Below are positions 49,230 through 62,700 of a stretch of 64,000 nt of DNA, piece by piece. The notes beneath the pieces were generated by a model that saw nothing but the letters and a program-made list of their open reading frames with translations, ran no database searches and was not told where the DNA came from. The DNA is taken from NCBI RefSeq assembly GCF_035917455.1, contig NZ_CP109078.1, positions 7,052,001 to 7,116,000 of the forward strand, given 5' to 3'. This DNA is from Micromonospora sp. NBC_01796. Its GTDB lineage: Bacteria; Actinomycetota; Actinomycetes; Mycobacteriales; Micromonosporaceae. The position numbers and the translations under genes were made by a program. Position 1 is the stretch's first letter; the number at the start of each line of letters is the position of its first letter.

Positions 49230-50582
49230 ATGGCGCACGTACCGCCGCATGACGAGGTGCCTGTTCACGACATCGTCGGAGTGGGGTTCGGGCCGTCCAA
49301 CCTGGCCCTGGCCATCGCCCTGACCGAACAGGCCGGAACAACCGGACCGGACGAGGCGAAACGGCCGGTGAGCGCGGTCTTCCTCGAACGACAACAGAGC
49401 TTCGGCTGGCACCGGGGCATGCTGTTGGACGACGCGACAATGCAGGTCTCGTTCCTCAAGGACCTGGTGACGCTGCGCAACCCCACCAGCCGGTTCAGTT
49501 TCCTGGCCTACCTGCACGCCAAGGGCCGGCTGGTCGACTTCATCAACCACAAGACGCTCTACCCGCTGCGGATCGAGTACCACGACTACCTCGAATGGGC
49601 CGCTGCCCAGGTGGACGACCTGGTCCGGTACGGCCACGAGGTGATCGGCGTACGCCCGGTGACCACCGAGGACGGCATCGAGCTGGTCGACGTGCTGGTC
49701 GACACCGGCGAGGGCACCACCGTGCATCGGGCCCGCAACCTCGTACTCGCCACCGGTCTCACGCCCCGGCTGCCGGCCGGTGTCATCGCCGACGACCGGA
49801 TCTGGCACAGCCGCGACCTGCTGTTCAACCTCGCCCGTCGTACCGGCCCGGCACCGTCGCGGTTCGTGGTCGTCGGCGCCGGACAGAGCGCCGCCGAGGT
49901 CACCGCGCACCTGCACGAGCGGTTCCCCGACGCCGAGGTCTGCGCGGTCTTCTCCCGCTACGGCTACAGCCCGGCCGACGACAGCTCGTTCGCCAACCGG
50001 ATCTTCGACCCGGGCGCCGTCGACGACTACTTCGACGCGCCCGCCGACGTGAAGACCCAGCTCATGGACTACCACGGCAACACCAACTACTCCGTGGTGG
50101 ACGGCGACCTGATCGCCGAGTTGTACCGGCGCAGCTACCGGGAACAGGTGCTCGGCCAGTCCCGGCTGCGGCTGCTCAACACCTCCCGGCTGCGTTCCGC
50201 CGTGTCGCACGCGGACGGCGTACAGGTCACCATCGAGACGCTGATCACCGGGCAGCCCGCCGTACTCGACGCGGACGTGCTGATCTGCGCCACCGGCTAC
50301 GACCCGGTCGACCCGGCAACCATGCTCGGCGAGCTGAGCCGCTACTGCCACCGCGACGAACTCGGCCGGCTGCGGCTGGACCGCGACTACCGGGTGTCCA
50401 CCGGCGACCAGCTCCGCTGCGGCATCTACCTGCAGGGCGGCACCGAGCACAGCCACGGGATCAGCTCCTCCCTGCTGTCCAACGGCTCCGTACGCGCCGC
50501 CGAGATCCTGGAGTCGATCGTGGCCCACCGCGACCTGCCCAGCTCGGTGCCGGCGTACCCGGCCGGGGCACTGCGGGCCTGA
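49230..50582 (+). CDS. L-ornithine N5-monooxygenase
   Basis: 450 residues from ATG 49230. SidA/PvdA/IucD-family motifs are all present: FAD-binding VGVGFGPSNLALAIAL, LLDDATMQVSFLKDLVTLRNPTS, NADPH-binding VVVGAGQSAAEV, the substrate-region SFANRIFDP and MDYHGNTNYSVVD, and the ATGYDP motif. It hydroxylates the side-chain amine of ornithine, the first committed step to hydroxamate siderophores. Ornithine rather than lysine is favoured by the neighbouring formyltransferase and by the hydroxyornithine code of the NRPS. The NRPS gene starts about 140 bases downstream on the same strand. Confidence 0.92.
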   Translation: MAHVPPHDEVPVHDIVGVGFGPSNLALAIALTEQAGTTGPDEAKRPVSAVFLERQQSFGWHRGMLLDDATMQVSFLKDLVTLRNPTSRFSFLAYLHAKGRLVDFINHKTLYPLRIEYHDYLEWAAAQVDDLVRYGHEVIGVRPVTTEDGIELVDVLVDTGEGTTVHRARNLVLATGLTPRLPAGVIADDRIWHSRDLLFNLARRTGPAPSRFVVVGAGQSAAEVTAHLHERFPDAEVCAVFSRYGYSPADDSSFANRIFDPGAVDDYFDAPADVKTQLMDYHGNTNYSVVDGDLIAELYRRSYREQVLGQSRLRLLNTSRLRSAVSHADGVQVTIETLITGQPAVLDADVLICATGYDPVDPATMLGELSRYCHRDELGRLRLDRDYRVSTGDQLRCGIYLQGGTEHSHGISSSLLSNGSVRAAEILESIVAHRDLPSSVPAYPAGALRA

Positions 50583-50723
50583 CCGTCACCGGTGCTCCGC
50601 CCGGCCGCCCCCACGGCCGGTCGGACACCGTGCCCCGCCCCGCCTGCCCGACGCGGGACCGGCCCCGCCCGTCGCCGTCCCGCGCACTTCCCGCGCAACC
50701 CTGTCGAAGAGGTGTGAGTCTTC

Positions 50724-53700
50724 TTGTCCGCCAGCGAACTGACCACCGTGGACGACGCGCTCCGGTATTGGCGCGACCGGCTGACCCCGGCCGCGCCGGA
50801 GATCGCACTACCCTCCGACGGGCCGGAACGGGAACTCACCGAGGACATCGACGAGAACCTCGGCGGACACCGGCGGGCGCTGCCCGCCACCCTGGCCGAG
50901 TTGGTGACCGAACACGCGCGGCGGGCCGGCGCGAGCGTGGACGACGTGGTACTCGCCGGGTTCGCGGCCCTGCTCGCCCGCTACGGCAACGGCACCGACC
51001 TGGTGCTGACCGCCGGAGACCTGCCGCTGCGGCTCGACCTGCACGGCGACCCCGGCCTCGGGGACCTGGTCGCCCGGGTCACCGCCGCGCGGGTCGAGGC
51101 GTCGGCGTACGCGCTGCCGCTGCCGGCGATCGCCGCGCACCTGGACCCGGAGCGGAACACCCCGCTCACCAACGTCGGGTACGCAGGCACCCCGGACCCC
51201 GGTCTCGACCTGTGGCTCGGTCTCACCGAGTCAGCGGGCACGTTCACGCTGGACCTGCGGCACTCCGGCCGGGCGCTGACCGGGGCGGGTGCCGAACGGC
51301 TGCTCGGCCACCTGGAGCGGCTGCTCACCGACGGGCTGAGCCGGCCGGGCCACCCGTTCGGCCGCCTCGACCTGCTCGACCGGGACGAACGTGACCTGAT
51401 GGTCGAGCAGTGGAACGACACCGCCATCTCCAACCCGTCGACACCGCTGCCGGAGCTGTTCGAGGCGTGGGTCCGGCGCACCCCGGACGCGGTGGCGCTG
51501 GTGCTGGACCGGACCGAGCTGACGTACCGGGAACTGAACGTTGCGGCCAACCGGCTCGCCCACCGGCTGATCGCCGCCGGGGTCGGTCCGGAGCGCCTGG
51601 TCGCGTTGGCGCTGCCCCGTTCGGTCGACCTGTTCGTGGCCGAACTTGCCGTACTCAAGGCCGGCGGGGCGTACCTGCCGCTGGACGTCGACTACCCGGC
51701 CGAGCGGATCGGGTACATGCTCGCCGACGCCGCGCCGATCTGCCTGCTGACCACGGTCGAGCTGGCCGGGGACGTACCCGAGCGCCCCGGCACCGCCCGG
51801 CTGCTGGTCGACGAGCCGGATCTCGCCGACCAGATCGCCGCCTGCCCCGACACCGACCCGACCGACCGGGACCGGACCGCGCCGCTGAGCGTGCTGAACA
51901 CCGCGTACGTCATCTACACCTCCGGGTCCACCGGTCGTCCGAAGGGCGTGGTCCTCTCCCACACCGGCGTGGCGAAGCTGCTCGCCACCCAGACGCAACG
52001 CTTCGGCATCGGCCCGCACAGCCGGATCCTCCAGTTCGCGTCGCCCAGCTTCGACGTGGCGTTCTGGGACCTGTGCCTGGCCCTGCTCTCCGGTGGCCGG
52101 CTGGTGGTCGTCCCCACCGAACTGCGGCTGCCCACCGCCGAACTCGCCGACTACGCCCACCAGCACGGCGTCACCTTCATGATCCTGCCGCCGGCCCTGC
52201 TGGCCGCGCTGCCGCCGCAGGTCGAACTGCCCGAGGGCGCGACCCTGCTCGCCGGCACCGAACGTGTCTCCGCCGAACTCGTCGCCCGGTACGCCGGACG
52301 GCAGCGGATGTTCAACGCGTACGGGCCGACCGAGGCGACCGTCAACTCCACCCTGGGCCACTGCACCCCGACCACCCGCCCCGGTTCCTCGGTCCCGATC
52401 GGCCGACCCGACCCCGGCACCCGCGCGTACGTCCTCGACCCGTTCCTGCGCCCGGCTCCGGTCGGGGTGATCGGTGAGCTGTACCTCGGCGGTTCCGGAC
52501 TCGCCCGGGGTTACCTCGGCCGGCCGGCGCTGACCGCCCAGCGGTTCGTCGCCGACCCGTACGGCGAGCCGGGGCAGCGGCTCTACCGGACCGGTGACCT
52601 GGTCCGGTGGCGCGCCGACGGTCAACTGGACTTCGTCGGCCGCGCCGACGACCAGGTGAAGATCAGGGGTTACCGGATCGAGCTCGGCGAGGTCGAGTCG
52701 GCGCTGGCCCGCGATCCCGACGTGACCCAGGTGGTCGCCACCGTCCGCGAGGACCAACCGGGCGAGCGCCGCCTGGTCGCGTACGTCGTGCCGGCCAGCG
52801 GTGACCAGCCCGCGCAGGGCAGCGGTGAACACCAGGTCGCCCAGTGGAAGGACCTGCACGAACTGCTCTACACCGCCGGTACGACCGAACCGGCGGCGGA
52901 GAACTTCACCGGCTGGAACAGCAGCTACGACGGCCAGCCCATCCCGCTGCCGCAGATGCGGGCCTGGCGGGACGCCACCGTCGCCCGGATCGCCGCGCTG
53001 CGACCGGAGCGGATCCTCGAGATCGGGGTCGGCAGCGGGCTGCTCCTGTCCGGTCTCGCCCCCGGCTGCGCCGACTACTGGGGCACCGACCTGTCCGAGC
53101 AGGCGATCGACTCGCTGCGCCGGCAGGTCGACCGGGACCCCGACCTCGCCGCCCGGGTCACCCTCCGGGCACAGCCGGCGCACCGCTTCGACGGGCTGCC
53201 GACCGGCTACTTCGACACCGTCGTCGTCAACTCGGTGGCGCAGTACTTCCCCGACGCCGACTACCTCGCCGACGTACTGCGTCGCGCGGTGGACCTCGTC
53301 GTACCCGGCGGCCGGGTCTTCGTCGGCGACGTCCGCAACCTGCGCCTGCTGCCCTGCTTCCGGGCCGCGATCCAGGTCGGGCGCCGACCCGCCGGGCTCG
53401 ACACCACCGGTCTCGACGAGGCCCGGACCGCGATGGAGCAGGACCTCGCCTGGGAGGGCGAACTCCTGCTCGACCCGGAGTTCTTCCCCGCACTCGCCCG
53501 CGAGCTGCCCGAGGTCGACGGCACCGACCTGTGGGTCAAGCGCGGCGACGACCACAACGAACTGACCCGCTACCGGTACGACGTCGTGCTCCGCCGCCGT
53601 GCTGACGGCCCCGCCGCACCGGCGTCCGGCGGAGGCGAGCCACCGGCGTACCCGTGGGGGACCGGGATCGCGGACCTCGACGCGCTCGCGGACCTGCTCG

Positions 53701-56700
53701 CGGGCGGGCGTCCGGCGTCGCTGCGGCTCACCGCCGTGCCGAACGCGCGACTGACCGTGGACCTCGCCGCCGCCCACGCCCTGGCTGGCGACCCGGCACC
53801 GGCGCCCGATCCGGTGGACCCGGAGGCCCTGCACCGCCTCGGCGACCGGCTCGGGTACGCGGTCGCGATCACCTGGGCCCCGGACGCCACCGACGGCAGC
53901 CTCGACGTCCTGTTCACCGCCGACTCCGGGTCCACCGACCCCGTCGTGGCCTACCGCGCCACCTCGTCCGGTCCCCGAAGCCCCGAGCACGGCAACCACC
54001 CGGTCCGCTTCCGTGACATCCCGACCCTGCTGCGGCGGCTGCGCGAACAGGCCCGCGCCTGGCTGCCGGAGTACATGGTGCCGGCCGCCATCGTGCCGCT
54101 GCACCGGCTTCCGGTCACCGGCAGCGGCAAGCTCGACCGGGCCGCGCTGCCCGTCCCCGACCGGGGCGCGCTCAGCACCGGCGTGCGCCCGCGCAGCGCC
54201 CGCGAGGAACTGCTCTGCACCCTCTACGCCGAGGTCCTCGACCTGCCCACGGTCGGCATCGACGACGACTTCTTCGCCCTCGGCGGGGACAGCATCGTCG
54301 CCATCCAACTGGTCATCCGCGCCCGGCAGGCCGGTCTGGCGGTCACCCTCCGGCAGGTGTTCGTCAGCCGTACGGTCGCCGAACTCGCCCCGCTCGCCGT
54401 GCCCGCCACCGACGCACCCGCGACCGCACCGCTCCCGCCGGTGCTCGACCCGGACGCCACCGCCCAACTCGCCGCCGACCTGCCCGGGCTGGTCGAGGCG
54501 CTGCCGGTCACCCCGATGCAGGAGGGCTTCTACTTCCACGCCCTCGCCGACGGCACCGGCACCGACGCGTACCTCGTGCAGCTCATCGTCGACCTCGACG
54601 GACCGCTCGACCCGGTCGCGCTGCGCCGCGCCGGACAGCGGATGCTCGACCGGCACGCGCCCCTGCGGGCCGGGTTCCGGCTCGCCCCCGACGGCCGGCT
54701 GATCCAGGCCGTGGTGATCGGTGTCGACCTCCCCTGGCGGACCGTCGACCTGTCCGGGCTCGACGAGTCCGGGCAGCGCGACCGGCTCGCCGCCGAAACC
54801 GACAGCGAGCGGGCCCGCCCGTTCGACCTGGGCCGACCGCCGCTGCTGCGGGCGTTGCTGCTGCGTCGCGACGACAATCGGCACTGGCTGGTGCTCCAGT
54901 TCCCGCACATCGTCGCCGACGGCTGGTCGGTGCCGGTCCTCCTGCGCGACCTGCTCGCCCTCTACGGGCCCGCCGACACCGCACCGCAACTGCCGGCGGT
55001 CACGCCGTACCGGGACCATCTCGCCTGGCTCGCCCGGCAGGACCGGAACGCCGCCCGCACCGCCTGGGCACAGGCACTGTCCGGGGTGGACGAGCCGACC
55101 CGGCTGGTCCCGGCGGCCGGCAGCGACGAGCCGGCCCGCCCCGGCGAGGTACGCATCGCGCTGCCCGAGCCGACCACCGCCGGCCTCGGCGCCCGCGCCC
55201 GGGAGCAGGGCATCACCCTCGGGGTCCTGCTCCAGGGCGCCTGGGGCATCCTGCTCGGCCACCTCACCGGACGCCGTGACGTGCTGTTCGGCACCACCGT
55301 CAGCGGCCGGGCGGCCGACCTCGACGGCATCGGCGACCTGGTCGGGCTGCTCATCAACACCCTGCCGATCCGGGCCCGTTGGCGGCCGGAGGAGCCGCTG
55401 GCCGACGTGTTCGCCCGGCTGCACGGCGAGCAGTCGGACCTGCTCGACCACCAGCACCTCGGGCTGGCCGAACTGCACCGGATCGCCGGCCTGAACGAAC
55501 TGTTCGACACCCTGGTGGTGCTGGAGAACTACCCCGACCCGGCGGACCTGCGCGACCCGAGCGGCAACCTCGCCGTCGCCGGGACCGACTACCGGGACGC
55601 GGGGCACTATCCGCTCGCCCTGATCGTCGTCCCCGGCGACCGGCTGGAACTGCGGTTCAAGCACGACGCGGCACGGCTGGACCGGGCCGCCGTACACCGG
55701 ATCGCGGGCTGGTTGACCCGGCTGCTGGAACAGGTCGTCGACGATCCGTACCGTCCCGTCGGACGGGTCGACCTGCTCTCCGCCACCGAGCGGCAGGATC
55801 TCCTGGCCCGCCTCGCCGGCCCCGACCACGTCGGTGCGCTGCCCGGCCCCGACCACGTAGGTGCTGCCACCACGCTTGTCGACGCGATCGAGGCGCAGGT
55901 GGCGCGGACGCCGTACGCGCCCGCCCTGGTGTCCGACGACGGCACCCTGAGCTACACCGAACTCGACGCCCGTGCCGCGGCGCTCGCCGCCCAACTGGTG
56001 GCCCGGGGGGCCGGACCGGAGCAGGTCGTCGCCGTCGCCGTGCCCCGCTCGGCCGAACTGGTGGTGGCCCTGCTCGGTGTGCTCAAGGCCGGTGCCGCGT
56101 ACCTGCCGTTGGACGTGGACCACCCGGCGGACCGGTTGGCGTACCTGCTCGCCGACTCCGGCGTACGGACGGTGGTCACCACCGCCTCCGCCGCACCCCT
56201 GCTGCCCGCCGCCGGCCTCGACCTCCTCGTCCTGGGCGAAGCCGCCGGCAGTGGCCTCGCGGCAGACGACAACAAGGCGTCCTTCGTCGACCCGCGGCAT
56301 CCGGCCTACCTGCTCTACACCTCCGGGTCCACCGGGCAGCCGAAGGGTGTGCTGGTACCGCACTCGGCGATCGCCAGCCAGCTCGCCTGGGTCCAGGAGC
56401 GGTTCCGGCTCACCGCCGACGATCGCGTGCTGCACCACCTGTCGGCGAGCTTCGACCCGGCGGCGCTGGAGATCTTCTGGCCGTTGACCGCCGGCGCCGC
56501 CGTGGTGCTCACCGCACCGGACGCCACCGGCGACCCGGCCCGGCTGGCCGAGGCGGTCCGCCGGCACCAGGTCAGCACGCTGGTTGTCGTCTCCTCGATG
56601 CTGGCCGCGTTCGCCGACGCGGTCGAGGTCGGCGGCGACGACCGGGCGGTCGGCACGCTGCGCCGCGTACTTGCCGGCGGCGACGCGCTCGGCGACACCG

Positions 56701-59700
56701 TCGCACGCCGCTGGCAGGACCTGACCGGGGTGCCGGTGCACAACGTGTACGGTCCGACCGAGGCGACGATCCAGGTCACCTGCGCCGACCCGGTCGACGG
56801 GCACACCGGTCCGGGTACCGGGGGAACCGTGCCGATCGGCCGCGCGGTGGCCGGCACCCGGCTCTACGTACTCGACGAGGGACTGCGTCCGGTGCCGTCG
56901 GGTGTGCCCGGTGAGCTCTACGTCGCCGGGGTGCAACTCGCCCGTGGTTACCTCGGCCGGGCGGCCCTGACCGCACACCGGTTCGTCGCCGACCCGTACG
57001 GGCCGGCGGGGGAGCGGATGTACCGCACCGGCGACCTGGTCCGGTCCGCCGCCGACGGCACCCTCGAGTACCTCGGGCGGACCGACCGGCAGGTGAAGAT
57101 CCGGGGCCACCGGGTGGAACTGGGCGAGATCGAGGCACGGCTCGCCGGGCTGCCCGAGGTGGCGGCGTCGGCGGTGGTCGCCCGGACCGGAGCCGCCGGG
57201 ACGACCCGACTGCTCGGTTACGTGATGGCCCGGCCGGGCACCACGATCGACCCGGACCTTCTGTTGGCCGGGCTCGCCGCGACCCTGCCCGCACCGCTGG
57301 TGCCGGCCTCGGTGCTGGTGCTGGACACCCTGCCGCGTACGCCGAGCGGCAAGCTCGATCTCGACGCGCTGCCGGAACCGCAACCCGTACGGGTCGCCGG
57401 CCGGGCGCCGCGTACCGCACGGGAGCGGCTGTTCTGCGAGATTTTCGCGTCCGTACTCGGGCTGCCCGAGGTTGGCCCAGACGACGACTTCTTCGTGCTC
57501 GGCGGGGACAGCATCCAGTCCATCGGGGTGTCGAACCGGGCCCACGTGCATGACATCCCGATCAGCCCCCGCGACGTGTTCACCCACCGCACCCCGGCCC
57601 ACCTGGCGGAACTGGCCGGACCGGAACCCGTCGCCCCGGCCCCGGCTCCAGCGCCGGCTAGCCCGGAGCCGGAGCAGGTCTCGGACCGGTACGGGGACCT
57701 GCCGCCCACCCCGGCGGTACACCGCCTGCGGGAGAGCGGACTGCCCGTCAGCGGGGCGGGAACGGCGGTGCTCGCCCGTACCCCCGCCGGAACGACCACG
57801 ACGCAGGTCCGCGCCGTCCTCGCGGCCCTGCTGGACCGGCACGACGGGCTGCGCCAGCGGCTGACCCGGATCGGCTCGCTGCTCTGGACGCTGCAGATCG
57901 CCCCGACCGGCGTGCCCACGACGGACGACATCGCGCTGACCGTCGTCACCGCAACGCCGACCCCCGACCCGGCACAGTCGAACGAACAGGTGCACGCGGC
58001 GGTACGGGCGGCGCTCGGGCGACTCGACCCGGAGGCCGGCGCCGTGTTCGACGCCGTCTGGTTCGACGACGGTCCGGACCGGCCGGGCCGGCTCCTGCTG
58101 GCCGCGCACCGGTTGGCGGTGGACGAGGCGTCCTGGCCGATCCTCCTGGCCGACCTTTCCGACCTGCTGGACGCGGCCCGGCTCGACCCCGCGACGGCGG
58201 CCCGCGCGCTCGACGCGGCTCCGGTGCACACCCCCCTGCGCGGACACGTCCGTTCCCTCGGCGAGCAGGCCCAGCACCCGGACCGGCTGACCGAGCTGAC
58301 ACACTGGGCGCAGACCCTCGCACCCGGCGCGGACCCGCTGACCCGGCCACTGCCGGCGGGCGCGGACCCGGCGGCCCGGTCCACCACCGACCTCGACCTC
58401 GACGTCATCGCCGACGACAACCCGGTCGACGTGCTCCTCGCCGCCCTGCGGGTCGCGGTGACCCGGTGGCGGCAGCGCCACGGTCGGGACACGGGTGACC
58501 TGCTGGTCGACGTCGTGGCCCCCGGCCGTACCGCGACCGGTCACGACCTGTCCCGTACGGTCGGACCCCTCGGCCGGGTGCATCCCGTACGCCTGCCCGC
58601 CTCGACCGATCCCGCCGACGCGCTCGCCGAGGTGGCCCGCCGACGCGACGCCGTACCGGACCACGGCTCCGGGTACGACCTGCTGCGTCACCTCAACCCG
58701 CAGGCCGCCCCGATCCTCGCGCAGGTGGCCCGCCCGTCGGTGCTCGTGGACTACGCGGACGCCCTGTCCGGCGCGGAGTGGCTGACCACCCCGACCGCCC
58801 ACCCGCACCCGTTGCAGATCACCGTCCGGGGCGGGGCCACCACCCCGACCGCCACCTGGACCTGGGCCACGGCCGCCTGGGACGAGTCGGACGTACGCGA
58901 ACTCACCGACGACTGGCTCGCCGCGCTGGCCGAACTGACCGCACCCACCCCCGACCCGGACTCCCTGCCCACCATCGAACCGGCGGAGCTGGACCTGGTC
59001 CGGGAGCGGAGCCCGTGGCCGGTTTCCGAGGTGTGGCCGCTGTCGCCGTTGCAGGAGGGGTTGTTCTTCCACGCCAGCTACGACCAGGGTGAGATCGACG
59101 TCTACACCGCGCAGGTCGCGTTCGACGTGGCGTACCGGATGGACGCCGACCGGCTGCGCGCCGCCTGCGTGACCCTGCTGTCCCGCAACCCCGGCCTGCG
59201 GGCCGGTTTCACCGGCGACGGGCTGACCGCCCCGGTCCAGTTCGTCACCACCGACCCGCCACCGCCACTGACCGTGGTCGACCTCTCCACGGTGTCCGGC
59301 CCCGACCGGGCGGCGCGGATCGAGGCACTGCTCGCCGACGACCGGACCCGACGGTTCGACCTGGCCCGGCCGCCGCTGTTCCGGCTGCTCCTGCTCCGCC
59401 TCGCCGACGGCACCGACCGGCTGGTCATCACCCACCACGTGCTGCTCTGGGACGGCTGGTCGGCCGCGATCGTGCTCGACCAGCTCCTCGCCCTGTACGC
59501 CACCGGCGGCGACGACACCGACCTGCCGCCGGCCGGCTCGTACCGGGACTACCTGGTCTGGTTGACCGAACAGGACCGGGACGCGGGCCTGGCCGCGTGG
59601 CAGGCCGAGTTCGCCGACCTGGCCGAGCCGACCCTGGTCGCGCCGGTCGACCGGGCCCGCCGGCCGGTTCTGCCGCAGCGTCGCCGGGCCGAGCTGTCCG

Positions 59701-62700
59701 AGGTGGTGACCGACCGGATCCGCGTCGCCGCCAGGGAGCAGGGGGTCACCCTCAACACGGTCCTCAACGCCGCGTGGGCGCTGGCGCTATCGAACGCGGT
59801 CGGGCGTACCGACGTCGTGTTCGGCGCCACCGTCGCCGGGCGGCCGGCGGAGATCCCGCACGTCGGGAACGCGGTCGGCCTGTTCCTCAACACCGTGCCG
59901 GTACGGGTCGCCCTCGACCCGACCGAGCGGGTCGGTGACCTGCTGCGCCGGATCCAGGCGTCCCGGACCGCGCTGATGGCCCACGAGTACCTGGGTCTCG
60001 GCGAGGTGCAGCGCGGCAGCGGGCACGCCCAGCTCTTCGACACCCTCTTCGCGCTGCAACAGGTCGGCGGTGGGGAGGAGAGCGCACACCGGCACGGGTT
60101 GACCGAGGTCGGCAGCGTGGACGCCACCCACTACCCGCTGACCCTGGTGGTCGCACCGGGCCGGACCGTACGGGCGACGCTGGCGTACCGGGACGACGCG
60201 ATCGCCGCCTCCACCGCGGCGACCCTGCTGGACCGGTTCACCACCGCGCTGGAGCGGCTCGCCGGTGACCCGGACCGACCGGTCGGCCGGCTGGACGTTC
60301 TTCCGGCGGCGCAACGGGCGGCGGTGGCGGTCCGGGCCCGGGCGACGGCGCGACCGTTGCCGAACGAGACGGTCGCCGACCTGCTCGGGGCGCAGGCCCG
60401 GCGTACGCCGGACGAGACCGCACTGGTCTTCGGCGAGTCCCGGCTGACCTACGCCGAACTGGACGCGCGGGTGAACCGGCTGGCCCGGCTGCTGCTGGCC
60501 CGGGGCGCAGGCCCGGAGCGGGTGGTGGCGCTCGCCCTGCCCCGCTCGGCGGACATGGTGGCGGCACTGTTCGCGGTGCTCCGTACGGGGGCGGCGTACC
60601 TGCCGCTGGAACTGGACCACCCGGCCGAGCGGCTGGCGCACATGGTCACCGACGCGTCCCCGGTCTGCGTGCTCACCACGACCGCCGTGGCGACCCGACT
60701 GCCGGTCCCCGGCATCGTCGCCCTCGACGATCCGGCGGTCGCCGCCGAACTCGACGCGCTGCCGCCGACTTCGATCACCGACGCGGAGCACCCCGAGTTC
60801 GCCAGCACCCGTGCCGACCGGCTCGAACACCCCGCGTACGTCATCTACACCTCCGGCTCCACCGGGCGCCCCAAGGGTGTTGTCACGCCCTACCGGGGGC
60901 TGACCAACATGCAGCTCAACCACCAGGAGGCCATCTTCGGCCCGACGGTGGCATCGGCCGGCGGGCGGCGACTGCGGATCGCACACACCGTCTCGTTCGC
61001 CTTCGACATGTCCTGGGAGGAACTGCTCTGGCTGGTCGAGGGGCACGAGGTGCACGTCTGCGACGAGGACCTGCGCCGCGACGCGGAGGCCCTGGTGGCG
61101 TACTGCGACCGGCACCGGATCGACGTGGTCAACGTGACCCCGACGTACGCCGACCACCTGATCTCCGAGGGGCTGCTCCGGCACGACCCGGCGGCCGGAC
61201 GGCACCGCCCGGTGCTGGTCCTGCTCGGCGGTGAGGCCGTCTCCGAGCAGGTGTGGAGCAGTCTGCGCGACACCGAGGGCACCCTCGGCTACAACCTGTA
61301 CGGCCCGACCGAGTACACCATCAACACCCTCGGCGGCGGCACCGAGGACAGTGCCACCCCGACGGTCGGGCGGGAGATCTGGAACACCCACGCCCACCTG
61401 CTCGACCCCTGGCTGCGTCCGGTGCCCGACGGCTGCCCCGGTGAGCTGTACATCGGCGGCGCCGGGCTGGCCCGGGGTTACCTCGGCGCGCCGGGGCTGA
61501 CCGCGTCGCGGTTCGTCGCGGACCCGTTCGGTGCCCCCGGTGACCGCCTCTACCGGACCGGTGACCTGGCCCGCCGCCGCCCCGACGGCAACCTCGACTT
61601 CCTCGGCCGGACCGACGACCAGGTCAAGATCCGGGGCTACCGGGTGGAACTCGGCGAGATCGAGTCGGTGCTGGCCGAGCATCCCGAGGTGGCCCGCGCC
61701 GCGGTGATCGCCAGGGAGGGCGCGTCCGGCGCCGGCCGGCGCCTGATCGGGTACGTCGTACCGGTCGCCGGTGTCGATGCCGGCAACGAGCGCGAGCACC
61801 TGGCCGAGTGGCAGCAGATCTACCACGACGAGTACAACACGATCGGCACCGCCGTGGCCGAAGAGGACTTCGCCGGCTGGGACAGCAGCTACGACGGCCA
61901 GCCGATCCCGCTCGACGACATGCGGGAGTGGCGGGAGGCGACGGTCGCCCGGATCCGGGAGCTGCGTCCCCGCCGGGTGCTGGAGATCGGGGTCGGCACC
62001 GGGCTGCTGCTGTCCCGGCTCGCCCCGGAGTGCGAGACGTACTGGGGTACCGACTTCGCCGGTCCGGTGATCGAGAAACTGCGGGCCGACATCGCCGACC
62101 TGCCGGATCTCGCCGGCCGGGTCGAGTTGCGCCACCAGCCCGCGGACGTGCTCGACGGGCTTCCCCGCGACTATTTCGACACCATCGTGATCAACTCGGT
62201 GGTGCAGTACTTCCCCAGCGTCGAGTACCTGGTCGAGGTGCTGGCCGGAGCGGTCGACCTGCTGGTACCCGGCGGTTCGCTGTTCGTCGGCGACGTACGC
62301 AACCTGCGCCTGGCCCGGACGTTCCACGCGGCCGTGCAGGCGACCCGCTCCGGGGCGGGGGCCGACCCGGACCGGCTGCGCCGGGCGGTCGAGCGCAGCG
62401 TCCTGCTGGAGAAGGAACTGCTGGTCGACCCGGACCTGTTCACGTCCCTGCCGGCGACCTGGGCGCAGACCACCCCGGTCGCGGTGACCGTACGGACGAA
62501 GCGGGGCCACCGGCACAACGAGCTGACCCGGCACCGGTACGACGCCGTCCTGCGCCGCCTCGACACCCCGTCCACCGCCGACCTGCTCTCCCTGGCGGAG
62601 GTGCCCACCATCCGCTGGGGCGATGACACCGCCGACCTGGGCGCACTGGGCGACCACCTGACGCGGCGCCGACCGGACCGGTTGCGGGTGGAGCGCGTAC

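Noticed and set aside
55820-55862. Direct repeat encoding GPDHVGA twice inside the NRPS
   Set aside because: A short in-frame duplication in the linker between the condensation domain and A2; noted, but it does not alter the domain reading and could be ordinary linker slippage.
51231-59438. A 2,735-codon open frame antisense to the NRPS
   Set aside because: It is a GC-rich shadow of the NRPS reading frame: composition is Gly/Arg/Val/Asp repeats with no domain pattern, while the sense strand encodes clear NRPS domains.
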